Positions 23,648 through 35,806 of a stretch of 64,000 bases of DNA are shown here, piece by piece. A model generated the notes under the pieces. It saw only the letters and a list, made by a program, of their open reading frames with translations. It made no database searches and was not told the DNA's origin. The translations under genes and the position numbers were made by a program. The stretch spans positions 434,001 through 498,000 of the forward strand of contig JAYKKR010000004.1 of the NCBI GenBank assembly GCA_036971615.1, given 5' to 3'. The first letter of the stretch is position 1. Every line of letters starts with the position of its first letter. Origin of the DNA: Amyloporia xantha. Lineage: Eukaryota > Basidiomycota > Agaricomycetes > Polyporales > Adustoporiaceae.

Positions 23648-25841
23648 TCATCTTACGACAGGATCGTTGGGATCGTCTGTGCCATCGTCGTGAATTACTT
23701 CTGTTGTCAAAGTGATGAGTGTCTTCTTGCAAATGTTCCTTGATCGTTCGCGATTCCCAAAGCTGTAGGTCCATGATAGCGAAGGCATTCTGTCATATGT
23801 CAGATCAGAAGTCGGCGTGTTTGAACATCCGGTCAAGAACTCACGGAAACAAAGAACCTGTATTCCGTCGACTTGGATGGATGTCCTCCATGGGAATATG
23901 ATCCGCAGCAAGCTCTTGAACCAAGAAATCCGACGATTCGTAAGGGTCCCCGCTGCTCCTAATGTGGTGGCGTGCATTGAGCCTAACGCATATTCGAAAC
24001 GGGTCAGAGGACAGCGATGTCGGACGGCATGAAGCATACATCGCAAGAGCCGAGTTTACGTATACTATATTATATGTCGAGAATTGATTGAGCTTTTGAT
24101 ATCACACTGTCGAGAAATGCAGACTGACTGGAACTCCCCGGAAAGTGAAAAATGGCCCAATAGAACATGTCGAGTCTTGCGCAATACTAGCAAAGGTCGT
24201 AAACATGTGGCATGAGTACAGGTAAAACGCAAGACGCACAGTCACAAGCTGGGCAACTTGTATAGCCCTGTTTTGCCTCAATCTTCGTATATTCAATGGG
24301 TACAAAGGGAATGGCTTACGCGGATGCCAGTCCTCGGTTGATGGAGTAGATGGTAAGTCTCCGAACAAGGTTGTCCGACCTACACGGGGCAGCATTATGC
24401 TTATCATTGCGCAATGCTATATCCTTGGAAAGACTTACTGCCTGAAGCCAGTCATCTCGCTACGTAATGCGAACGAGAGTGCGACAGTCATGCAGATATC
24501 CACAATCGAAGCTGTTAGGGGTTGCAATATCGCCATGACCTACGAGCAATTATTTTAGACGGAACGTCACAGGCGCAGAATCAAGAGCTGCTTGCCACTC
24601 CAGAGGATATACCGTCCATGCCCACAGATTCAAACGGTAAAACTCTGAAAGAATCGAACAAAGGACATGGGTAAGCATGATTCAAGTCGGGAAGCGTGAA
24701 GAGATATTTTGCGTACCCGATGTACGGAGTAACTTAGCGACGGGACACAGACGATGTCAACATGACTATCACACCGTAGATTGTGAGATTTGACGAACCC
24801 CATCCACAAGCTAGCGAAGGGATCAGTTGAGGTAACTGGTCAGGTGTGGAGAACTACCTACCACATGATAGCACCGCCAGTGTAATCTGGGCCTGTCGGT
24901 CACTGGGCTGGTCTGAAGCATGGGAAGTACATACTATTATGACAGTAAACAGCACTTTGTACCGCTTTGTCGCGAGGACTTATAAATATTCGCGTCAGTA
25001 CATTGCGGGGAACACGAGTAAAAGAAATAGCTCACGTCTCCACACAATCTGCATATAGAACCTATAGAAGTGATCAATAAGGCTTGATTTTCTGATCGAA
25101 AAGGAAACCATGTCACACAAATTCACAGCGAGTATTGTGATTGCCTAGTATGCATGTCAATTTCGCATGAACTTGCGATAGGCATCCCGAATTACTGACC
25201 GCCAGTGCATACTGAGCTTTTAGTGACATTGGCCATGGTGAGGAGAGAAAGAGGGCCGGCTTGTGTCCAGTCGTGGATCTATCCACCCCAATGAGGCTGT
25301 TTAGTGATCCGTTCCTGCTGATAAACTAAATGAGTATGGGTCACCAACATGGGATACTCCCGTCGAATTTTGGAGCCCGAGCTAATGTTACTGCGACGCC
25401 CTATCAAGACATCCTCCCAGATGAACTGCGTGCGCGTGAGAAGGGAGTCCACGGAATAATTTGATAGTACATACTAGCAAATTACAAATGATGGTGGCGG
25501 TGTCGAGAATCCTGAGAGTAACCGATGAGAAATCACCAACATGAATAACAGTGCAGAGTCAGTACCACAGAGCGGCGGCCTTTGCAGAGTTTTGTATGAG
25601 CATCACACATGCTACAGCATTCAGACATCATGGCTCACGTACTAGCATCCTCAGATGTCGCTTGTCGTCTGAGTATTCCCGCATGTAGTACAAAATCTGT
25701 GCACATGTGATACCGTACAATCTGCATTTACCGCGGTATTAGCACGAGGCGTATGAGTGAAGGAACTAAAGCTCACGTCAGGGCAAATACAGTCCCAATG
25801 AACGAGTAGGAGAATAGTCCATTATAGTTATAGACGTCCAT
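23648..25841 (-). pseudogene. DUF6534-type membrane protein gene copy B (near full length)
   Basis: Multi-pass membrane protein gene of the DUF6534 family. The start at 25841 gives exon 25777-25841 (MDVYNYNGLFSYSFIGTVFAL), which joins in frame to 25643-25721 with LYGITCAQILYYMREYSDDK. Later blocks in order are RILDTATIICNLLV near 25530, DNLVRRLTIYSINRGLASA near 24360, DMFYWAIFHFPGSS near 24150, LNARHHIRSSGDPYESSD near 23980, and a last exon ending TTEVIHDDGTDDPNDPVVR with stop at 23648. All family landmarks are present in order, so it may be expressed. I could not join exon 2 to exon 3 in frame, and exons between 24400 and 25480 are unclear, so it is listed as a probable pseudogene. It sits directly upstream of fragment C and is collinear with copy A. 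Confidence 0.6.
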
Positions 25842-28706
25842 GGCTGCTCTGAGAGACTAAAGGAGAACCCAAAAGGCACGATTCTGGGCCGTGACGAACA
25901 AGCAGATGCAGAAATTTTGTAATTTCTGATAGTTCACAGCCAGTTTATATACACGAGCAGGCTCGAGATCAGCTTTGAATCACGACGCGCGATTGCCGCC
26001 TCTTGCACCATCAGGTTCGAGCGGATTCGGCGCACACAGACTAGTTTCCTCTACTGTACTGTGGGATAAAGCGTTACTATGCGTGTTTGACGGGTTGACA
26101 TGAGAGATACGAAGCGGAAGACTCGAGGTGCTGCGCTGCAGGTGGGCCATGATGATCAGACATCTCAGCCACAGTTCATTGTACAGATGTAATATTCGGA
26201 ATGTTTGCACTTCGAAGTTTCACGGACAGCGGGAGGGTGTAACCATGGACACGCCATTGGATATTGTTATAGGGCGCAAGTATTGTTATGGACTTGCATT
26301 GTACTAGCCGTGAGTTATTCACTATGCCTGTGGGCATCAGCCGCTTCGAATTTTTATGCCGTTCACAGTGAGCCACTCACTAGATTGTTCGCAATTCAAA
26401 CGCATTCCAAACGGCACTCAAAACTTTGCTGCGGGTGCTGCCAGTTATCTGATCCCTCTGGTAATCGAACTTCGACGTTCCATCTGTTAGATGATCAATA
26501 TCGAAGCTGTGGCGCTTCCCTGAAGGCGGGCAACAAAACTTCCCCTCTGAAATGACAACTCACGTATCCCATGACGGGTACCTTCCATAGCGAAGGATGA
26601 GCCCGTGCATACCATTCTATGTTCGTGTGGGTATCCGAATCATTTCGACAAGATACGGCGCACTCTGGTCATTCGAAATCAATCGATACATGGTATCATC
26701 ACCTTGGCGCCGGCTTAGTGAAGAGACAAGGATTCACCTTCAAGTCTCTATCATATGCAATACCTGGGGAACAGATCCCGTGCTGTTGACAGATGTCTAT
26801 CATTAAGTTTTGGGACGTGAGAACTCAGAGGTAGTAGCGGCCTCCGACCTCGTCCCAGTTGTAATTCTTCAATCAAAGAAGGATCATGTATAGCCTCCGA
26901 ACCATCGGATCTTTGAACGCGATTCTTGACAACGACGCCTTCCAAGCTGCGGACTGTCGCAGTCCGCTACAGCTGTTCGTTCGATAGCGGATGTCCGGAC
27001 ACCAACGGCGATGTTAGCGCTCGAGAGCGCGTCACCGACAGCATTTCAGGTGCATACAATCACTGCGTTTTTGCGTTTTTCGTGGCTCGGATGCTAGGCC
27101 GTCAGTACAAGAGCTCGTGGCTCTCGTGTCTGAGTCGTGTAGCTAGTTGCTGTATGTTAGAGGCACGATGCCATGTAGTAACCCCTGGCGCGAGAAAAGA
27201 CGCTAGACCGTGTAGCCACCTATGCACCACAGCTGCGACTGAATATAGCCGCCGTGTCGTGTCCTTGCCGCTACCGACTCTAGCCATTCGCGCCACTATC
27301 TCTGCGGTTCAGAGTCGCGTCCCAGACGCGATGTCCACGACACTACCTCGCCTACCTCGCCACCCATCCACTCCCATCGCCACAAATATGCCTGACTTGT
27401 CCACCGTCAGAGCTAAATCACGACATTCTCTACCGCCGTCACCATGCCTAAAGTGCGGAATCTGTCTCTCACCTTCCGCCAGCCAGTCCCGCTACGACCT
27501 AGGGATCTGGCGCGACAACATCCAAGGACGGCTGCCGCGCGTTGCCCTGTAGAAATTGGCATTGATGAACTTCAGACCCACCCCGCCTCCCCGGCTGACC
27601 CGGTCACTACGCGTGGCGTATACGTGCCGCTAGCCTGCGCCGCGCTGTATATCACTAAAAGCAAGGTCGGTCATTTATTAATATTACTTTGAGTTATAAT
27701 AATTATTCATTTGATCCAGGGAGCCGTTCAGGGAATCTTCGTCGATCCTGACATTTACGTTTTGCACCTGCAATGCTCGATTCCCGGGTGTGTTGATGAC
27801 TCAACATCCCTGAACCCCACATCAGTGCTACTTGCAAGATTCGAAGGAGACAACGACTCTCGCGACGCGCCGGGCTGGGTTGCGCACGAGTCGACGTGGA
27901 CGCCAAGCACCCCGTTTCGGTTTTCACGTCCCAAGCGGTGGATGCAGCTGTGGATCAGGAGTATCGTGTCTGCACGGCCACAGGGCACACAGCTGCAGGT
28001 ATTTGTTCATTCTCAGCCTACCAGAAACTTGGACTGATGGTATCCAAAGCTTGAACGTTTGGGGGTGTCATTGGCGCGGGCTGGTGGTGGCTCGGTATGA
28101 CATTATACTCTTGTAGTTGCGAGTATGAATACTGACTTTGACTCCTAGATGTGTTTGAAATCAGGCAGGCGACCAGAGAGCCGGTGGCAAAGGGGGCAAA
28201 GGTCCCGCTGCGGAACCATCTCCGAATGTGCTAGGAATGCAACTCCTGAGACTGATCATGCCCATGCGCTCACCGCAGAATTTACGATGTGATGTACATT
28301 AGATGAGGTGTCGCAGTACTGACTTAGCCGTAGTAGTGAAGCAATGTAGCCGCCACATAGTGTCAGGTCACTATATGATGGATGTTGAAATTACGCCGAT
28401 GGCTCATGCCCATGGCCCTAAGTTCAGACCTTCCCGTCATCACGTTCCGTGGTCTCCTCTACATGACATCTGCGAGTTGCGGGATTGTGAGCCAGCTGCG
28501 GGCTTGCTGTTCCTCTACTGTGATTGACTCAAAGCCAGCACCACTGGTTCTGGGGCCTGTGGTACCGTGCTCCTATTTGTTCTCAAAGTGAGTCTCATTT
28601 CATGCCCTGTTTTGAGGTCTCCTTACTAACGTGATTGCTTCGTACTTCAAAAGCCTCGAGACACCCAAACCCTCCATTTCCAGGCCCCCCGAGTATCTGG
28701 GCTAAG
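25842..28706. other. Region without a recognisable gene
   Basis: About 2.9 kb. The longest open frame is 26926-27552 (plus, 208 codons); it is Ser/Arg/Cys-rich with one CLKCGIC motif and no family I recognise. A second stretch, 27711-28037, is open on both strands. The region probably includes the left end of the CACTA element that starts its transposase at 28707, but I could not find its terminal repeat. Confidence 0.35.
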
Positions 28707-31700
28707 ATGGTCAGTCAAACAAAGTTCTCTATGGCCTCATGCTTATGGTAGCCTTGCATTAGCCACGAGCAAAAAAAGCTGAATTGAAGCCTTGTCCATG
28801 TGCCGACTGTCAAGGGGCCCTCCAAAAGCCCGGTGCAATCATCCGGCATGAGGAGAAAACACTCTGGCGAGCCAGCGAAGCCCCGCCGCCCCTCCCTCGC
28901 GACAACGTGCAGCCTCAGCGTGCCACGACAACCCAGGTAGCCTATCCCGAGAGGTCTGCTGGGTACTCAAATTGTGCATCGGGTTCGCTCTCAGCCACCG
29001 GTCCCAGTATCGCTCGAGAATGCTCACCTATATCTGCGCCTGTTGAGGCTACCGGTTCTGTTATGGAGCCGATGAGCGAGGTTGCCGAGGAGCCGCTGTA
29101 TACTGCATCACACTCCGAGCCAATGGCTACCGATGTCAATCCACAGGATAGTGTGCAGCTCCGCTGTGTAGCTGCTGAACAGCGGGGACTGGAAGTGGAG
29201 GTCGCTGCTAGCCGTGATCAGGGGTCCGGAGACTTTGAACCTATTGGAGATATCGAGGCTTGGGAAGATGTCGAGGATGATGGCCAAGTGCTGGAACATA
29301 TGGAAGTGGTGTCAGCAGAATGAATGGAAGATATGATCTGAGAGAGCCCAGAGATGAGAAGCGAGAGATCACGAGAGGACGCAGACACCGACACCGACAC
29401 CTAAGGCTCACAAGAAGTCGCGGAAGCAAGCGAACTGTATTCGAAGGAGGCCGTCGCGGATCGTGCTGGCCGTGTATGTACATATTTGTACTATGGCGCT
29501 TAGCGCGCGAACGTCTACTCTAACAAGTGGCTGACACAACACGGGCGAGTACGATGCATTCCACACAGCCAGCGGTTTGACATGCCAGTGGCAAAGCTAC
29601 CCCTGATCCGGACACCGTTCCTCATCCTGAGAGCGCACTTCCATTGCGCGAGCCAGATCCTTTCCAATATGAGCGGACTGAAAGCCGCGTGGCCTCGCAC
29701 GAGGCTGACATCCACCCGAATCGAGCAGTTTACTTGATATACACACTTGTGGTATGGCTACATACCCAGTTTCACCTGCCATTCCGAGCCTGCAACGCAC
29801 TTCTCATTGTAATCGCGCTTATTCTCTCTGCAGCTGGGGTTCAATTAGACCCCCCACTTTGCGAATCCTTACCAGGTGTACTCACGGCGTTGAATATCGA
29901 GCCCAGCTTCCAGACTTTACCAGTCTGTCCGACTTGTCACACCGTCTATCCTACATCCATCACTGATGACGCCACTTGTACCCGCCCTGGATGCTCACAA
30001 AAGCTCTTTGTAACAGAGATGACTTCTGCAGAAGTGCGTGCAGGGCGCAGCGCATGGAGGGCCCGCAAGCCACATCTTCGGTTTCCTCACAAATCTATTG
30101 AAGAGCAATTATCAGACATTCTGGCTTTACCTGGTGTCGAGGCTGCCTGCGAGCAATGGCGACAGCGTGAACGACGTCCCGGGAAATATACCAATATATT
30201 TGATGGAAATATCTGTCAGACTCTGGAGGGGCCCGACAGGCGGCCGTTTTTTCGTCCCGATTTAAGTGAGGGTCCAAATGGCGAATTGAGGATTGGGCTG
30301 TCACTTGGGGTCGACTGGTGAGGGATTTTCCATACAGCCACGGCATTTATGATTGACTTTGGCAGGTTTTCATATCTACAGAGCTTGATTGCTCCCTCGC
30401 ATACATCTGCGCCCATGTCCTTCAACATTATCAACCTGCCATCGCATCTCCGGTAAGTACAGTACACTCTGCTGCCTCAAGACAGATTGATATCGACAGC
30501 CCATATTTAGATACCGGACGGCCAATCTACTCTTGACGGCAATTATGCCCGGTCCCAAAGAGCCCGACCCTGATCAAGTCCAAAGCTATCTACGGGTTCT
30601 GATCAACGAGCTTATTCGACTCTGGACAGACGGCGTCATCATATGCACGCCCAGCTGCCCAACCGGTCGTCGAGTGCGAGTCATTTTGGTGGCAGTGGTC
30701 TGTGATAAACCGGCAGCACATAAGCTTGGAGGATTTGGATCGCACACCCATTGCCTATTTTGCACGCGATGTTGGATTGATCAAGCTTCCAAATCATTGC
30801 TGGAGGCCTTCACTCATGATGGTGAGGGGTCTTGTACTGCATGGTAAATATAATATAACCCTCCCTAGGTTTCCGTGCGCGCACTGACCAAGAAAACCGT
30901 GAACTGATGAGAAAGTATCGCGATGAGTGTCACACACAGTCAGCACGGGATGCGTTCGTGGCCAAGTATGCAACCAGATGGTCTGAGTTCGCACGCTTGC
31001 CATATTTCGACATGTGCCATATGATCGTTGTAGATCCTATGCACAATCTGTTCCTTGGTAGGCTTTCGTCTGCCGATTGTGGACACAGTGAGCTCACCGC
31101 GCGATGCACAGGGGTCACGAAGACTCATTTTTATCATATATGGGTTCAACTCAAGGTGCTACGCAAGACCAAGGAGCTTCGCCGCTTCCACGCTATTTTG
31201 GCTGATGTACGTGATACATGCGTGTTGAGCAACTAGCATTACTGAGCACATTCTGACAGCTTCACCTGCCTGCAAAACTTGGGAGACTACCAAGCCTGAT
31301 CGGTGGACCTGCGGGCGGTTCTCTCACTGCGGATCAATGGCTGGTACTGGCTACTGTAGTGGGACCTCTCGCTGTAAGTACTAATCATCCCCGTGCGTGG
31401 CTACCGAGCTGACACATGCAGCAGATACCGCAGATCTGGCAGGACTATCTGGCCATGGATCACAGTGATCCAAGCCTGCCAGATGTGCTTACCCAGCGTC
31501 GTGCTGAGATTGCGCAGCGTATAGAGGACAAAAAGACCAAGAAAAAGCAAGCGACAGTGTCGCAGCAAGGAGGCAAACGGGCCGCAAAGCGCAAGAGGAC
31601 CTCCAAGCGCCAGAGCCACGAGGAGGATCTCCAGGTGCCCAGGCGGTCGGGACGCAGTCGGCGTCCCACAGAAAGTGCATCGGTCAGTTGATAAGAGCAT

Positions 31701-33133
31701 TACAGAATATCAAGCTCATGGCCCGCTGTGCTGCTCATCAGATGATGGAATTGGAGCCCGACGACGCCGGGGCAATCTCCGATGACAGTGAAGATGAATG
31801 GGAAGATGCTCAAGAGGACCACGAGGATGAGCCAGATTCCCCTTTGCCGAGTTTGCACCCGGAAGATGTCAGCAACTTTCTCAAGCTGTCAAATGTCCTG
31901 CGGATATTCTTGTCCGACACACTTACAGATGCCGCCATCAATGAGGGTGATTCTTTAATAAGGGAGTATGGAACGGAATTGGTCAAGGTTAGTTGATTCC
32001 CCCCTCCTGCTGACATCCCCCTGCTGAGCTCTGTTAGCTGTATGGCCCAGCGGTGATCTGACCAAATCATCACTATGCGACACATACAGCATCATTCATC
32101 CGCGATTTTGGCCCCCTGCGCGAGTTCTGGACATTTCTGTTTGAACGCATGAACAAAGTGCTCAAAAGCTACAAGACAAGTAATCACGCCGGCGGTGAAC
32201 TTGAATGCTCATTTTTCCGCGAGTTTCACCGCACAGTGCAGACATCGCGATTGGTCAGTTTCTTGTGCTCTCATCTTGGCATCTCAACTTGACCTTCAGC
32301 CTGAATCAGCTCTCACAAGGTGCGCGAGCCCCTGTAGGTTCTGAACTCGCACAAGCTGTGTCCGCAATGTACAAGGCATCCGCAGACGATCGGGGCACTG
32401 TGCAGGCTCTGGCTCGAGATCTTGACTCGGGGCGATTGGATGGTGCGTTTGTCTGTTCAAGTTGCTCGCATAGAGCTCGCGCACGTTCGCTGATGCTCAA
32501 ATAGATGGTATCTCATTACAACTCAGTCACTGAGCATCTCGAGCGGTGATGCACACTGAGCTGTATTACACCTTCCTCCAGTATCTCCATATCCGAAATC
32601 CATCATCAACGTTCCGTTCGACGATCGCCCTCAGCATGGATTCCGCAAGTATTCTCGTTGCTGACCATGCACAATTCTTCGACTATGCTATTGTTCGATT
32701 ACATCGATGTCACGCACGCCAGCGGGCATCTTCGTCCGCTGACTCACTGGTGGCTGTCCGCACCAGTGATAACAGTCATTGTGTCAGTGAACTTATGGAT
32801 ATATTCCATCATGAGCTTGGCTCCATTGGCGATCATACCCTCGGTTATGTCCGTTGGTTTCGCCGAAGTCCTATAGCTATTGAAACAACTCTTTGGCAGC
32901 ATTGGTATGTAGCACCACTACCTTTCATCTGTGGTCACTCGATTGACTATAATAATAATGCCTATGTAAGCAACGCACTCAACGTTGAGTTATGGAATGC
33001 GGATGAGATCTTGCCTGATAATGTGGGCCCTGACAGACTGATTGAGCTCACCAATATTATCAGTCCAGTAGTTCGTTCAACCGTTCATATAGGGTCCATC
33101 AAATGTTGGGCAACCATTCCAATAGCCCGATGA
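28707..33133 (+). pseudogene. CACTA-type (Transposase_21-like) transposase, decayed
   Basis: Transposase gene of a fungal CACTA DNA transposon. A one-codon exon (ATG at 28707) splices over a 53-bp intron to 28763, giving PRAKKAELKPCPCADCQG, the N-terminal zinc-binding block. After a disordered acidic region come the CPTCHTVYP zinc ribbon, GELRIGLSLGVDWFSYL, the NIINLPSHLRYR and IMPGPKEPDPDQV blocks, GSHTHCLFCTRC, FDMCHMIVVDPMHNLFLG (acidic catalytic region), PNHHYATHTASFIRDFGPLREFW and a C-terminal module ending IGSIKCWATIPIAR at 33133. Lesions: frame breaks and several stops at 29320-29540, and an in-frame TGA near 32050 where an Arg or Lys codon is expected. A Lys-rich stretch at 31520-31630 may be a linker. 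Not functional as it stands. Confidence 0.75.
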
Positions 33134-34190
33134 TAGGTACTTGAGGCTTCTGTGCTCGGAAACGGCTCACTACGCCAGCCCTACATCTTCGATTCGACAC
33201 TCGACTCACTCGATCACCTTCGACGCTCTCCGATCATACTCCGATAGCTTTGATCATCTCCGATCATTTCGATTCTTCGACGCGATCTCCGATACCTTCG
33301 ATGTTCCTACGATACTTCGACGCGATACTTCGACGCTTCGACGTTGCCGAGACATTCCTTCGAAGAAGCCTAGCCATTTCGAGCAAACAATAGAGCAGCA
33401 GGAGAACGCATGTATTGCTTCGTGCCACTCCGAGTCTTTCGGGCATTCGATCTGCAAGCCTAATGTAGAAATCAATGACGTCATTAGACAATGCAAGCCA
33501 CTCGTACTAGTGTGCCACTCCCAATTAGTCGTAGATTGTTCTGAGTAGTAGTATAAAATCTTGTCTTAGCTATCTCTGTCAACAGGTTATATTCCACCCA
33601 GTTTCCCCCTCAGTTCAGAGCTCTTAAGTCGAGTTCGCCTCAGTTCCTCTCTAGAGCCTCGATTACGCTCTATCGTTCGACTACGCTTCGATTCTACTAC
33701 GACTACGACTATGCCTCGCTTCGATTCCCTACAACAACCCTCCGACTCTACGACGACACTCTTCGATTCTTCTACGACTTGCTTCGATATTTACTTCGAT
33801 TTCCTTCGATTCTTCGATATTCCGACTGCGCTCTGACACCATGATCCTTCGAGACCTTTTGACCCTTCTTCGACATACTTCGAGCCCTTCGAGTATTCTC
33901 TGTACGCCTTCGAGACGTTGCTTCGCATTCGCTGAAACGCAGGACACCTTGCTGCTAACTCCCTCACACCTAGACCATTTCTATTACAATTCCTTTGCCC
34001 TTTTGTTCGCACCTTGTGCAGGGGTTAGGGTTTCATAGGTCGTATCATTTCTGGAGCCCACCGCAAGGGGTTACAGGCAAGAATTCACTGCTTTTGGGTT
34101 TCCGAACACGTCTGCCAACAGTTGGCATCCACTGCGCTCTATATTGCGACATCCACGTCCACAGTGTCGCCTTCGATCTCGAGCAGCACT
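33134..34190 (+). other. TTCGA-rich leader or LTR of the host gag element
   Basis: Non-coding sequence before the gag start at 34608, strikingly packed with TTCGA/TCGA words (dozens between 33190 and 33950). It continues after the MITE (34469-34607) in the same style. Words such as GTATAAAATCTTG near 33549 could be a TATA box of an LTR promoter, and CACCTTGTGCA before GGGGTTAGGGTTTCAT near 34021 could be an LTR end, but no second LTR is present in the window to confirm this. Confidence 0.4.
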
Positions 34191-34465
34191 CACTGGATGC
34201 GGTTTAGAATATTTTCCAGTGAGATATGGTGAAAATATTGTAAAGTAAGTCAAAATACTTTTAGCATAATCGACTCTTGAGTATTTGGAAAATATGGAAA
34301 ATATTTTGTATAGGCTAGAAGATATTGTAAATGTGCTCGAAAGATTAGGATATCAATTGAAAAATATTAGGATTTTGTTTGCTGTAAAGGGCAAAACTTA
34401 TTCTGACTATGTTTAGAATATCTTTAGAATATACTTGTCAGAAATATTCTAAACCGCATCCAGTG
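34191..34465. mobile_element. 275-bp CACTA-type MITE
   Basis: Starts CACTGGATGCGGTTTAG and ends with the reverse complement, giving terminal inverted repeats of about 24 bp. It is flanked by a 3-bp direct repeat ACT (34188-34190 and 34466-34468). The CACT ends and the 3-bp target duplication fit a non-autonomous CACTA element. The inside is AT-rich (AATATTT words) and non-coding. It interrupts the TTCGA-rich leader of the gag element. Confidence 0.85.
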
Positions 34466-34607
34466 ACTACGGCTTTACCTTCGAAGTACCTTCGATTCTA
34501 CGTCGTTACCTTCGACTTTGCTTCGACTACAGGACCTTCCCTTCGACTTCATTTTGATTCGACGATAGCCTTCGACATTCACTACGAAGTCCTTCGAAAT
34601 TTTCGAC

Positions 34608-34706
34608 ATGAGCCACACTTCGATTCAGCCATCCCAGATCCCCAGTCCAGCTAATTCCACTAGACGTTCTTCAAGTACGCATCCTTTGCGAAGTCCAGTA
34701 TGCTCA
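34608..34706 (+). pseudogene. Host retroelement gag, segment 1 (N-terminus)
   Basis: First 33 codons of a gag gene (MSHTSIQPSQIPSPANS...), cut by the Ty3 element at 34707. Removing that element and one GCTCA copy joins this segment in frame to 51933. The Ser/Pro-rich N-terminus leading to MPLRGHRTAPTF is usual for basidiomycete Ty3 gag. The three segments sum to 1575 nt, exactly 525 codons. Confidence 0.8.
34702..34706. repeat. Target-site duplication GCTCA, left
   Basis: The 5-bp direct repeat GCTCA lies immediately left of the LTR element and again at 51928-51932. It marks the integrase staggered cut. Confidence 0.95.
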
Positions 34707-35757
34707 TGTTATGAACCAGGGTAGTACTAGTACCTAAGCTCGTATACCGGTAACGGATAGGATAATAAAAATACTTAGACTGTATGCTTGAGTCCTAATG
34801 GCTAGTTAGGAGTGGAATGCCGGTATACCAAGTAAGAAGTATAAGACCGTAGGGTCTTATGTTAGAGATTGGCGTGAGCCTAAGAGTATCGCTCAAGACC
34901 GAAGGTAGTTTAGGTTAAGACCGACTTAGAGAGATACCGCTTATGTTCACGCAGAGATAAGGTTTAAAGGTAGAACTTCCTAAACAAAGATAACTCAAAT
35001 CCTTCGCAAGTATTGTTGCCAGACCAAGGGCTTTAGGTAGCGCGAAGCAATACCGAAGACCGCTACTTAGCACGAAGCTATAAGTAGTTTGTCAAGTCTG
35101 GGATAGATCTCTTTACCAGCGCGTAGCTATGGTAAGATCTACAATGATATGTGAAGGAGACAAGGTCTCGTTGTGCTAAGAGCTCAGAGGTAAAATAGAT
35201 TGCTTGAAACCGAAGACCGTCGGTCTTCTTAAATACAAGTGAGAAATGCTAGAACCTTCTAAACACGCGTAGTCCGTACTTCTACAATACACTGCCCAAT
35301 ACCTGTGCATCTATTGTTCTCTACGCACTGCCTTGAATACTCACTGAGACTGCGCTGCTATCCTCGTGTGGCGGAGTGGCGCACCTCGGGCATTCATCGG
35401 TCTTGCCTCGGTCTTCCTCGATCCATAAGGTGAGATCGGTCCGCTCTCCGTAGGTCGGATCGTGCTACCGGTCCTCGAGGTGTTTCACGGGACTCGACCT
35501 CTCACGCGAAGTGTGGGCGTTTGTGGGTCCCGAGGATCCGCTTTCCTCCAAGAAGGGCATGGAGGACTACCCGTTGAGCGGGAGACCGAGTCATCGTCCC
35601 AAAGAGTATCGGTTTCGCACGCAAGTATGTGCGCTTGCGGGTCTTGTTGATCCGCGCGGTCTTGGAGGGTAGTGAAGGACTACCCGTTGATGGAAGACCG
35701 AGTCCTTTCTGGGAAAGAACTCGATTATAAGAAGGTCAAGCTGGAATATCCATAACA
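34707..35757 (-). repeat. 3' LTR (left LTR) of the Ty3 element
   Basis: 1051-bp direct repeat with ends TGTTAT...ATAACA. By eye it matches 50876-51927 except for one missing A (GCGCGTAGC near 35120 against GCGACGTAGC). The 62-codon open frame inside appears in both LTRs and is unlikely to be a gene. Confidence 0.95.
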
Positions 35758-35769
35758 TAGCCCCCCCAG
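35758..35769 (-). promoter_or_regulatory. Polypurine tract
   Basis: On the minus strand CTGGGGGGGCTA ends directly at the 3' LTR start. A G-rich tract here is where plus-strand DNA synthesis is primed in LTR retrotransposons. Confidence 0.75.
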
Positions 35770-35806
35770 TCCGTCACTATCCCTTCCAAGACCGCTTAGT
35801 CCCACC

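Noticed and set aside
26926..27552. 208-codon open frame as a gene.
   Set aside because: Low-complexity Ser/Arg/Cys composition, no recognised domain, no supporting introns or neighbours; kept only as a note in the region entry.
35462..35650. 62-codon open frame in each LTR.
   Set aside because: Identical in both LTRs, antisense to element transcription, no motif; likely chance.
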